Shown: positions 11,986 through 22,821 of the stretch, piece by piece | Layout: each line of letters starts with the position of its first letter | How positions within the stretch are numbered: position 1 is the first letter of the stretch | Assembly: GCF_018691265.1 (NCBI RefSeq) | Contig: NW_024881278.1 | Coordinates: forward strand, 4,540,001-4,604,000 | Source of the DNA: Tyto alba | Taxonomy: Eukaryota > Chordata > Aves > Strigiformes > Tytonidae | DNA: 64,000 nt | Reading direction: 5' to 3' | The notes under the pieces: generated by a model | Told to the model about the DNA's origin: nothing | Databases searched by the model: none | The model's input: the letters and a program-made list of their open reading frames with translations, nothing else | Position numbers and translations under genes: made by a program

Positions 11986-14900
11986 AGACATCTTTGCTTT
12001 CCAATTTAATACTGGCCAGACCTGGTCCTCATGCAAACTGGATACCAACGGACGAAACCTGTTATTATGCCATATAATGTAGCTATCTATCTCTACCCTA
12101 CAGGATAAACAGCAGCGCATTTGGGCACCTCCAAATTCTTTAAGGTACATATCATTACAAAACACTTATGAGGCAGGGAAGAGCTATTTGAGAATTAGCA
12201 GACAAGGACAGCAAGGGACTTTTCCAATGGCGCACTCCAGCTCCGTGGCAGGGTGAAGTTTGCTGTCTCTCCTGTCCATTGTCTGGTGGCCCTGCTGCTA
12301 CATTGCCTCTTTTTTTATGCTGCTACATTGCCTCTTTTTTTTATGATGCTGTATTATGACCAGCAACATTTCCTTTCAACAGGTTTAGCCACCAAAGCCC
12401 GTCTTGTTGCTACCAGCTCAGCTGTGAATTCCACTCCCTTTCGTGACTAGGCCCCCTTGACACCACAGCCACCAGATGCTATGTTTCTTGCCATCAGGCT
12501 TGCTAGACTACAGGAAAAAATAAACCCTCAAAGTTATTCAGAACAAGAGACTTCAGCAATAGAGCATACAGTGGAAGAGTCCTCTCCCAAATGAAAAACT
12601 CAGAAAGGACCTGTTGGAGAGGCCTCCACACCACAGAGACAGAAGAGCTTCTGCACACAGCACCGCCAGACACTAGCACTGCATGACAGTCGTTGGCCTT
12701 TCTCATGCCTCTGGGGTCTTTGCATAGAAGAAAAGGGCTGTACTTAACAAGCCAGTTTTGATATCCATCAATAAACTTGATCTCAGATTAATTTCTCTTG
12801 AGCATATACTCCCAACTACACACTCCTCCCATTTCGAGCCGCAAGTCAGAAAGCTGCGTTTTCCAAATGCTGATTCCTATCGTTGGCACAAAGTCTTTGG
12901 GCCTTGGTATGAACCAATGCAGTTACATGAAATAAAACTTCCTCGATAGGATTCAATCTCAGGTTCTCGCTAGACACACCAACACCCTCCAGGATGTAGA
13001 ACACAACAGAAGACAGAGATCAACATAAAACACACACACACACACTTAACATGCTGACTTTTTATCACGGAGGTTGCTAATTTCCCATGCTAAGAACAAC
13101 CTTTGGAACTAAAATGAATTATGCGTCTCATTCTGAGTGCATCAAAGAGTAGACAGCCTTTTTAAAGGAGTCAGGATCACCTCAGCTGTGCTTCTGTTAT
13201 CTAGCCCAAGGTTAAGGATTTGGCCCTGGGCAAACAATTGGCTCAGAAAACCAGGATCATGTAATGAGAGTTCCAGGAAGAGAGAAAAAACAAAGCTTGG
13301 TAAAGGCGCACTCTTCAAAGTGTCCCAGTATTTGACCTTTTTTTCCGCCCCCCACCTCAGATGAATGAGGTAAAGAAGAGAGAAATGGAGCCTGAAACCC
13401 TGAAGGAAGTACTTGCATGCAAGAAGAGCTGGAGGGACCTTCCCAGATCCCTCCCAGACACTCAGACTCCCAGAGAAAAGCCTGACAACATTTTTTCCTC
13501 AACAGTTAGATGGAAAAATTGGCAGTAACCCACTGCGTGGCTCAGGTCTCAAGAGGAGAAGGCTCTTGGAAAGAGCAGCACCTGGTTTTGGTTGTGTGGG
13601 GTTTTTTTGTTTGTTTGTTTTTTGTTGTTTTGTTTTGTTTTCACAAAGCATAAGCTAAACTGCTTCTATTTGAAAATTTAATCTAACCCTCAAAAAAAAG
13701 GCAAAGACCCTCCAGCAGGTACGAGCTGCATTAGCTACCCGACAGCAGAATGGCCTGCTGGCTTATACAGAGTTGTTTGCAAACTACTGGGGTTTTTTTG
13801 TTTTTGTTTTTGTTTTTTTTTTTTTAAATGGTTTTTGTTTGTTGTTTTGTTTTTGTTGTAGGGTTTTGTTTTGTTTTTTGTCAGAACCTACACACAGGAG
13901 AGTCCCAGACCTCTTTCTCAACCTTTGCTGCTGACAAAACCCAGAAGGCTCCACCCACACTCCCCGCACCATTCTCCCAGGGCTTGGTCCCTCTCACCGA
14001 GGAGCTCTGCAGTGGGCATGAGCCAGTAACTCAGCAGGTGTGCGGGATCTCTCTCTAAATGACTCTGCCCTCTAGGGTACATTTGGGTTATATTTTCAAA
14101 GATGAAAATCTTTTCATCTGCAAACCTGGGAGACTTCTTTGCCCAACATGTCAAGAAGTAGTTAACAATTAACTATTTCTAAAGAAAACAAAACAAAACA
14201 AAACAAAAAACTTAAAAAAAATAAATCACTAGACCAGGAAATATGAACCAATTGTCTTTGATCCTCCCCTCAGTAATAACATCATCTAGAACATGCATTA
14301 CTGCTAATCCTAAGTAACCAAAAACATTGATGGACTTTAAAAATACCAGTTTTTTAAAAAAGGAGAACTTCAATTCCATTTCTTTTTGATCTTTGAGTCT
14401 CAAGGTGGCACTCTGAGGCTTCTTCCCAGAGAGCGTGAGGAAATTTTAAGAATTTCAGGCTCCGTGGTGCCCTCACAAGAGAAATTTTAAAGTAATCCTG
14501 CAAGATGCCAACAGTCTCTACACTGCAAACAGTAAAATGACAACGTAACTGTCATTCCAGTCATCTAGATCTAGAACAATAGGAATAAAAGAGTATCAAT
14601 AATGCCAGTATTTTGCAGAACAAAACCGCTCATTTTTCACTTAAAGCTATTGGGCCACCTTTTATTTACACTGCCAGGGATGGGAAAAAAAGCTTCCATG
14701 TGCATTAGGACTTGGTCCAATAGCAAGCGTGTGACATCAAAACTGCCTTCGTGGTAACATTATGACATCAACTAGAAGATCAGGATTCTTCATGAAAACA
14801 GACAAAAAAGTTGGGCTTCTGAAGTGAGAGACTCTTTGTAAGTAAAAAGATTTTTTTCATTCAAAGGAAGAGAGAAATTGCAAGCAGAAAAAAATGTGTT

Positions 14901-17900
14901 AGAATTGTCCTTAAAATAGAGTAACTTAAAACAACAGAGTGATGTTGCTAAGAAATAATACATACCCTGTCTCTCTTCCTAATTCCTAAGGAGTCAATAA
15001 CTCCTCTGGTCTATGAAGTCCCATACAAAGTTATCAATAAGTCATGAGAAAAATGCAAAAGTCAAGATTATAATGAAATGAATCATTGTTTCTGGCTGTA
15101 AAGCAGAGGCATTCTGCTCAGCCCGCGTGTTTGGTGCAGACGTAGTTAGATATCCCTTCCCCCTCCCATCACCATTGGCCTTGCAATTAAGCTTCAATAT
15201 GCCTGTGTGTATATTATTGATGTGGAAACAGCTATTTCCATCATGCCGCAGACATTCTATACTTTTGAAGTCTGTGGTTACAGAGTCATTATTCCATACA
15301 ACACTTTCCCATCACTAGGGTGTGCAGGATGCCATAAAAAATGGTTTTGTGCAAGTTCCAAGCTACTGGAGTTATGTCAATAGTTACCTTAAATACATTA
15401 TTTTTCATACGTGGTCACCCTGCCTTCTGAGGATTTGCTTTAATAAAAAGGACTGGATCATCTGAGAACGAAGTCAGTAGGACTGTGCTGATTTGCAGAT
15501 CTGGTTGGTATTTCCATCTTTTAATCTGCATGTTGTTTCCAGGATGATGATAGTAATAATAGTAGTAGTAATAATAATACATTTGCTTCTGTTTGTAGTG
15601 AAACACTGCTGGAGTTGAATGCTCTGTTTTAATGAGACGCACTGAATGAAACAGTATCCTGCAGTGCATGAAGTACATGTCAGCTCTCCACTGCCTTGGC
15701 ATTACGACCCAAGCTACAGCACAATATTCATGATTTTCTTGGTGATCTCCCAGAAAATCCTTCTTAATTTAATCTCTAATGGGATTATCGGCCTCATTAA
15801 ATTGTAAATCTGTCACAGTCCAGCTGTTGTGGGAACCTGAACTTTCAGAATGTTATCAATTCCCTGCTCTGATCTCTCTACCTGAAGTGCCTCTAGAAAT
15901 TTTTAACACTTTCAGCCTCACAAGCCTGCAGGGTCCTTCCCCACTTCCCTCACCTGCAGCTTCTTCCCACAAAAATCCCTGCCCTTTTTCACACTAAAAA
16001 AAGGCACAGATCTGCTTCTTTCCTGGAGTTAAGCCAAGATACCCAACTGAAGACCTAGCCCAGTGGCTCCGGTCTAATTTCTATACGGGCAGCCAAGCGC
16101 GTTTTGCAGAAGCTCCTACGAGAAGGAAGTGTGAAGAGCAAAATTACATCTCCTCGCTACCCTGCCTTCCGAGCCGAGAGCCAAGCTGACCCACTGCGAG
16201 TTCCCTACCTCTGGAGAAGTCCAACAACTAGCAGCCTCTGCTCGTCTATCGAGGGCACTGCAAGCCCAGGCAGGTACTACAGCTGAGTGCCTTCACAGCA
16301 CTATGTAAATACAGATGCAAATGAGCTCTGGCCCTCAGACTCCTGGCAAATTACAAACGCAGTCCCTGGTGTTAGGAGGTGTCTCCTGCCGCACACAACG
16401 GGTGCAAGCCTTCAGACCCTTCCCAAACAAAGATTCTCGCTGAAGGCAGAGACGAGTTTGCCTCCGCAAAGGACACAGAACCAGGACAAAACCAGTGTAC
16501 CTGCTTTTCTAAGTGACCACTGCACACGGAAGGCTGCTAAATCCCAGAGGGCACTGACAGGTGACTGGCTTCCAAAAAAAGAGAGGAAACTCCACCTTAG
16601 GAAACCATTACTGCTTGTTGCAGACAAGGCTGTCAAGAATACAGGTAATGAAGGATTAGTACTGGAGGAGACAGAAAAGAAGTAATCTTAAAATAATTTT
16701 GTGCTTCTCTTTGTGCCCAAGCAAGGCAAAGGTAGTGGACACACACAAATGGTTACTTTCTCACACACCTGCAAAATCTCTTAGGAGAAATAAACAAACA
16801 GTTTGCAGGACAGCAGGGTAAAGTTGTATTCCGAAGGAGCTGGGATTTTTTTTCCCTGCACAAAGTAGTCGAACAAAATTAAGAGACCACCGCTTTTATC
16901 CACCACCCTCCTTACAGCAATAATATGTAAAATCCAAGTGTCCTTCTGAACCTAGCTTCTTTTTTTCTTTCCTGTGTAACTAAAAAACAAAGCCGTCTGT
17001 GCCTGTAACAACCATTTATAACGTCTTTAAAAATACATTTTAATGCCTTTGGCTTTCCATCATTATTTTGAGCAGCTTAAGTCAACTGGGAACAAGATTC
17101 GTGGTTCTCATGTTCTTGTGTTGTAAGAACACAACAAATCAAGTTCTCATAGCAGCAGTCTGCCCTACCAAAAGGGGTAGCCTTAATATAAAGGAGAAGA
17201 GAAACATTCCATATCCATAATTAGATAAATAATACTTCAGGCAAGATATGGCACCTTTAAAAGTGCCTTTTCAGTCTTAGCTTTTTCTCTGCTTGTTACT
17301 ACAGAAACCATCTAGCAACCAGAATCTAAGACAGACTCCACCCAAAACAGAGAAAAACAATATAGACAGAGTAGGCTTTTCCTCCTCTTCCGCCCCCCCC
17401 CCCTTCCCCCGCCCCTTTTTTTGAAAGGGTGGGTGAGTGCTAAGGAAAAGTATCTTACTGTGCAAAGGACAGGAGCATTTTGCATGCAGTTGAAACAGTA
17501 AAGCTCTGATTACAGATGGCAGAAATGAAAGCAGGGAATGAGTAATGAGCAATGAGAAATGCGTAATGCGGGATGAGGATATTATTTCCACACATCGGCT
17601 AAAGAAAGGTTTACACTCTTAAGCAATAAAAACAAACCATTAAGCCAGACCTGCACTGTCAGGAAGTATAAAACAGTTCTTGAAACTCTGCAGTTACTAT
17701 ACAAAAGCTTTTCATAAACTTTTGTTTCCTGATCTTCATAAAACATTAACATCAAGCTGCCATATGGCAATTAGCTGCCTCCTGAAAACAATAAAAAAAA
17801 ACCCCAAAATCAACAATTTAGGAATAGCTGTACAATAAAATAGTTCAATAATTATCCTCTTCTAATAGTGTAGCAAAGTGAGTCTAATATAAATGCAGTC

Positions 17901-20696
17901 CAGATGAGCTCCATCTTCGAAGCCGAGAGCACAATAAATCATGTTCCTCTCCCAGCCTCATCGGTACTGATTGCACAAGCGAGACCTCTAACTGCCTAGC
18001 AGGGGGCAAAGCAGGTGACAGCTTGTGGACACCCAAACCCAGTTATCATACGGGCAGGAAAGGTCTCAAGGCCTGATGATGATGAGCCCAGGAGAGCACA
18101 GCAGAGCAGATCCTGCTCGGTGAAAACGGCCCATGCTCTCGGGAGAGCTTACCTCAACTGAAGATCTTCCCACGTCATTTTTACATGTTGCTGACCACAG
18201 AAGTCCAACTGAATTTTGCGCAAAAATTATCAAGCCACTTGACAAAGCTGTTACTGAGCCTCAAAAGGACAAGGAGAGATGCTGATCACATTTGTGTTTA
18301 GAGAGATGCTTATCTGAAATGCACAAAGGGTGACATTATCTATCACAATCTCTGCCTATATAGATTATATAAGTGCCTAGAAGCAATATGTTTAGGGAAA
18401 ACAGGCTATAGGGTAACAAAGGCAGCTTTGCCTTCCAGATCTTCTGCTTTTTCTCCTCTTAGGAGGGAAAAAAAAAATAATAATAATAAAAAAAAAAAGC
18501 TCATTTCTTCTTGTAGAGTACTATAGCGCTAGTAAGTACTAATGAACGAAAATAAGTACTGAAGCACTGTGGTAACAGCATACCTTTAGTATTTAGGATT
18601 ATTTAGCAGTCATTACCAGGCTTACAAGATGTCAGAAAGCCCAGATCTTTCAAGAGGACTGTCTGATCATCAACCCTATTTAGCAGAGTTCAGGAACCCA
18701 ACTGATCTCTAGGAGAACTTTCTACTACTGTGTATGAAAGTTTGTTTTGTTTCTCTTATTTTAAATCCTAAACAAACTCTTCAGTGGAGCACTCTCACAT
18801 CTCCAGTCTAGAGAGAGAGGGTAAGGGTTAAAGATTGAAAGATACATTATGAAACCAATTCTGCGGAAATGTATGGATGTGCTGAGCTTGAAACTCGCAT
18901 ATCTCCTCCTCAAAAATCAGTATGGAGCTGATGATTCTGTGAGTAAGCAGGTATAGAAATGCTTACAAGAGTGGGTCTTAATAGGTTTACAATTATACAT
19001 TGGCCTCGCAGTGTACTTTACTGTAAGGATGCAATTCTTTGTCAAGCAACAGGAGGTTTGCCTTTACAAGGAATGCGGCATCACGCCATGAGCCAGCTAC
19101 TGCTCATGCATAGACAAGCGCCGTAGCCAATTTTTTTGAAACAAGATTAGCATCAACGTGTTCTCATGCCTTAGAGGAGAAGTAAAGCAGCCACCACTCT
19201 GTAAAAAGCCTCGCTCAATCTAGTTACACACGAAGGGCTAGGAGCTGTGAAACTTAAGCCTTGCAACGCTGGACTTTAGGATCTGGTAGGAAGTGCCATG
19301 GGGTCTTTACTGATATCGGCAGGTTTGGGATCATACCCTTCCTGCTCAGAGAAATGGTGTAATCTTCCAATTTTTCAGCACTTTATGACCAGTTTTTGCA
19401 AGCTCAGGTTATAGAGTACGCTAGCACCGCTGTGACTTGACCAGCGCAACCGTGCAGCGTAAACGATTCACGAGTTCTTGAAGAACCTTCACTGTGCCAT
19501 ATCCTGCGACTGACAATCTTCCTGAAGCAACGGCCATAAACTTCCCCCAGCACCAGGAAAGCTGGCGACATGCAAAAGGCAAACAAAACTTCTGCACATA
19601 TGACACTCCCCCCACCACCACCTAAAAACATTAGCCAACAAAACAGCACCCGTCTTTTAAAAAGCAAATACAGGTTGTCCCCCCCAGCCAACTCGTAGGC
19701 TGCTACGTAGTATCAGCAGGACCAATAACGTCAGCTACCTCTCAAAAATAAGCAGAGCCAAACTGCAGAGCGGTGGATAGTTCTCTACTAGCTATTAAAA
19801 TACTGCTGGTACAAAGAAAGATGTACGTTTTTAATCTCGCCACAGAAACTTGCAGCTAGCCTCAGATACTTTTACAGCTCACAAGGGAAAAATGCGAGCA
19901 GCCAACAGGAAATTAGTTTTTCTCTCCTACTCTCTGTACCCATTGCTTTTTGTGATGATTAGCAGCAGAGAACTGTTCTACAAGACGACCCGTAAGCCAT
20001 CATCAAGTTAGCCTTTCTGATCAACAAACCTATTCAGTACCTTCGCTGTAACCCGGATGATTCTGCTAAAAAAGGGGTTTGGAAAGGGCCATGAGAAAAG
20101 AGGAGGTTTCTGTTAATTAAAACTCAGGCTAGTAGGAGGCCCAAGTTAGAGATTCCCAGAGTTGACTCAGAGAGCTCTGGAACGGGCCAGCTGTGCACGC
20201 GGCTTTAGCAAGTGCTGCCTCGGTTCACCCAATCCAGAAACGAACCCACGACGGAGCACGAGGGGGTTCTGACACCTCTGGAGGGATCAGCACAGAGTCG
20301 TCATATACCCGCTAACCACAGCGGCAAGCTCCTGAAGGAGGCAGGAACTTACCACGAGCAGTCTAACACAATTACCTTCTGGTCCCGGCTTCAGCGCACT
20401 TTGCAGCGGATCACCAAGAAGCCAATTTAAGCTACTTCCCTGCTCTACTATTTCAGCATAACTTTCACACGACAAGCAACCCGGCCTCGGCATGCTCGTC
20501 CCAGGTTCCACAGCTAGTAAACTGACTGCCATGCCAGTCTTTTAACGCACAACAGGCACGATAAGTATTAGCTTTACTGCTGCGTTGGCCAACTGCGAAT
20601 CATGCTTCTGCCCCGACGTGAAGGATTTAAAAGGAGATGTAAGCACAAGTTATCCTTGTGATGACTGCACAAGTGAAACGTTTTTTCTTACAGACT
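11986..20696. other. Gene-free interval downstream of BMP2
   Basis: No recognisable gene. The contents include a 25-bp tandem duplication (12,294-12,344), a short CA repeat (about 13,027-13,044), GTTTT-type tracts (13,598-13,641 and 13,788-13,880), an AAAAC-type tract (14,179-14,213), a TAG/TAA trinucleotide stretch (about 15,545-15,580), a C-run (about 17,393-17,404) and an ATA/A-rich tract (about 18,470-18,498). This is the 3' side of BMP2, where long-range BMP2 enhancers are known in mammals. The AT-rich stretch at about 15,010-15,270 is a reasonable candidate for one, by inference only. Confidence 0.55.
12294..12344. repeat. 25-bp tandem duplication with T-runs
   Basis: The unit starting GCTGCTACATTGCCTCTTTT occurs at 12,294 and again at 12,319. 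The second copy has one extra T in its T-run. This is a simple local duplication in otherwise unique sequence. Confidence 0.9.
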
Positions 20697-20730
20697 GGAC
20701 TTTTCAGAAAGAAATATGAGAGTTCTATGA

Positions 20731-20736
20731 TTTATT
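20731..20736 (-). terminator. BMP2: BMP2 distal poly(A) signal AATAAA
   Basis: TTTATT on the plus strand gives AATAAA on the minus strand. It lies in the context CAGATAATAAATC, which matches the 3' end of mammalian BMP2 mRNA as remembered. Cleavage is expected 10-35 bases downstream, near 20,697-20,715. Confidence 0.85.
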
Positions 20737-21138
20737 ATCTGAAATAGATTTAAACATTTGGGAAGAAAAATAATTAAAAAAAAAAAAAAACAAATAAAAA
20801 AAAACAAACCAAAACAAAAACAAATAAAAACAAACAAACAAACAAACAAAACAACTTTCAAACACAAAACCCTGGAAAGGAAGACAATCTAATCTGCAAA
20901 ACATCAAAACCATCAGCTGAGATTAGATAGGAGGCTGCATTTGACAACAGCTTGCTGTACGTAGGGCAAAAATTGAAGATTAATTTCACTATAACACTCC
21001 ACAGAAGTGAGCTCTCATCTGAGGTGAGGAAGTACGCAATGCTTTTCCAACTGTTAAAGACAAGGGCCGGTACAAGTAAGATAAATATTCCTCTTTAGCA
21101 TACATAATCACAAATAAAAAAAAGGTGACATTTTAGTT

Positions 21139-21144
21139 TTTATT
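21139..21144 (-). terminator. BMP2: Possible BMP2 proximal poly(A) signal AATAAA
   Basis: AATAAA on the minus strand about 835 bases after the stop, just after GGCCAAATATAAA. Mammalian BMP2 has an internal AATAAA at a similar place, after a similar GGCCAAAGTATTC phrase. Use of this site would give a shorter 3' UTR that still keeps the AU-rich block. Confidence 0.5.
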
Positions 21145-21599
21145 ATTTTATATTTGGCCAGGACTTTTAAAGGAAGGACTTTTAAAGGAAACATCAAACA
21201 TTCACTTTTCTGTAGGTCTAGAAAGGATTCAGTCTTCCCCCACCCCCACCTCCCATAGGATTTCTATTGGCCCTTCTTATATTCACGCTGCAAATTAGTT
21301 GGGAATAGCAGTATTTATACTAGATCAGCAACGTCTGGTTCTTATCCAAATGTTCCACCTAAAGAGGATGCCAGTTCTCATGGATTGGACAGCCCACCCT
21401 GCAGCATTCCTGAGAATTGTACAATATAATAATCTTGAAAGTCAGCAGAGTGGATTATCCACTTTTTTCTGGACTTGAACTTGTGACCTTAACAGTAGCA
21501 CAGCAGAAAGCAAATGTGCTATGCACTTTGCCATAGTAACCTTCCATGTATTATTTTCAACTTAAATACACACAATTGAAACAGCTACAATCTTGGAAA

Positions 21600-21919
21600 A
21601 TTATGTACAAACCCTATATTTTTTTCTTTTTGATTACATATAAATACAAATTAGCTATTCTTCTAAAAAGTGGTTATAATAGTAAATAAATACAAAATAA
21701 GAATCTGACCATTATACTTCATGTGCTGGGGTTAAACCCATATAAAATGTACAACTAAAATACATTTAAAATCTTTAAAGGAATATTTCTCTGATTAAAA
21801 TATTTGTTTTCCCAACTTTTTCGTAGACATAAATATATTTTCAAAATAGTTGTGTTTTTTTTTCTTTCCATTTCATTACATAAATAAAGTCTTCATTGGG
21901 AAATATTAAAGTGTCAGCT

Positions 21920-21920
<1 letters not shown>
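21600..21920 (-). promoter_or_regulatory. BMP2: AU-rich conserved block of the BMP2 3' UTR
   Basis: This stop-proximal part of the 3' UTR is very AT-rich and contains repeated ATTTA pentamers on the minus strand, including the nonamer ATTTATTTA at 21,683-21,691 and another TTTATTTAT cluster near 21,877-21,886. The wording is almost the same as the human segment as remembered, which is extreme conservation for non-coding sequence. AU-rich elements of this kind bind RNA-decay and stability proteins. The role in this species is inferred. Confidence 0.8.
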
Positions 21921-21952
<32 letters not shown>

Positions 21953-21976
21953 TATTTGTCTAATATATTTGCTGTG

Positions 21977-22821
21977 TTAACGGCACCCACAACCCTCCAC
22001 AACCATATCTTGATAGTTCTTTAATACAACTTTTTCATTTTCATCAAGGTAGAGCATGGAAATAGCACTCAGTTCTGTCGGCACACAGCAAGCCTTGGGG
22101 ATTTTGGAATTCACTGAATTGACCAAAGTCTGAACAATGGCATGGTTTGTGGAGTTTAGATGATCTGCCAGTGGAAAAGGACATTCCCCATGGCAGTAAA
22201 AGGCACTATACCCCGGCGGGGCAACAATCCAGTCATTCCACCCCACATCATTGAAGTCCACATATAACGGATGCCTTTTGCAACTGTATTTGTGGCGTTT
22301 ACGCTGTTTGTGTTTCGCTTGACGCTTTTCTCTTTTATGAAGCGGGTGTCCCTTGCCATCATGCCCAAACGTTACTAATAATGGCCTGAGCTGAGACCAG
22401 CTATCTTCATCCTGATGTAAAGACCTGCTAATCCTAACGTGCCTCTTGGAGGCACTGTTCTCTTTGTCCAAGTGAACCACCTCTACCACAAACCCATGAT
22501 TAGGTTGTCCATGTGCAATCCACCTCAAAACAGCTGGCGTTACATCAAAACTTTCCCATTTACTTGCATTATGATGCACCAACCTGGTGTCCAAAAGTCT
22601 TGAGACAGGGTCCTTAGAGGTGGCTGTGGCTGGCTTTATAATTTCATAAATATTAATACGGTGATGGTAGCTGCTGTTGTTCTCAAAGGCTCCGTGCACC
22701 TGTTTCCGAAAAATCTGGAGTTCAGCTGAGGTGACAGACTCCTCATTAGGGATGGAAGTTAAATTAAAGAAGAAACGCCGTGCTGTTTTCCCACTTGTTT
22801 CTGGCAGTTCTTCCAAAACTT
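21977..22821 (-). CDS. BMP2: BMP2, last coding exon (residues 118-398)
   Basis: This exon encodes the rest of the BMP2 propeptide and the whole mature ligand, a secreted TGF-beta-superfamily signal that binds BMPR1A/BMPR1B and type II receptors and activates SMAD1/5/8. It starts after the acceptor AATTAG (AG at 22,822-22,823), which is preceded by a long T-rich tract. The first two bases complete codon 118 (Glu), and the frame runs to TAA at 21,977-21,979. The propeptide holds the segment [10 protein letters not shown] (209-218) and N-glycosylation sequons at Asn137, 165/166 and 202. The furin site REKR is at 281-284, and the mature chain of 114 residues is 285-398 with cysteines at 298, 327, 331, 362, 363, 395 and 397. 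A further sequon, NST, is at 340. The continuation of the open frame above 22,821 is intron. Total length (398) is close to human BMP2 (396). Confidence 0.98.
21980..22321 (-). other. BMP2: Mature BMP2 ligand region
   Basis: These 342 bases encode the mature ligand, from Gln after REKR to the C-terminal GCGCR. It has the seven-cysteine cystine-knot pattern: three intrachain disulfides and one cysteine (mature position 78, the first of the CC pair) for the dimer bond. The N-terminus QAKHKQRKR is basic, as in the heparin-binding region of BMP2. Compared with the mammalian chain as remembered, positions 10 (His for Leu), 12 (Tyr for Ser), 24 (Asn for Ser) and 39 (Ser for His) differ. The rest appears identical. 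Confidence 0.95.

Larger units (their letters stand above)
20697..21976 (-). other. BMP2: BMP2 3' UTR
   Basis: The sequence after the BMP2 stop codon reads, on the minus strand, like the mammalian BMP2 3' UTR as I remember it. Shared phrases include CACTTTAATATTTCCCAATG just after the stop, TGTATTTATTTACTATTATA, the segment GTGGATAATCCACTCTGCTG, and the end CTATTTCAGATAATAAAT. The 3' end is placed at about 20,697 because the mammalian transcript ends with a similar ...AAAGTCC. The first about 370 bases are AU-rich and contain ATTTA motifs. A genomic A30 run (minus strand) begins about 25 bases after the stop. This UTR is known in mammals to control BMP2 mRNA stability and translation. Confidence 0.9.
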
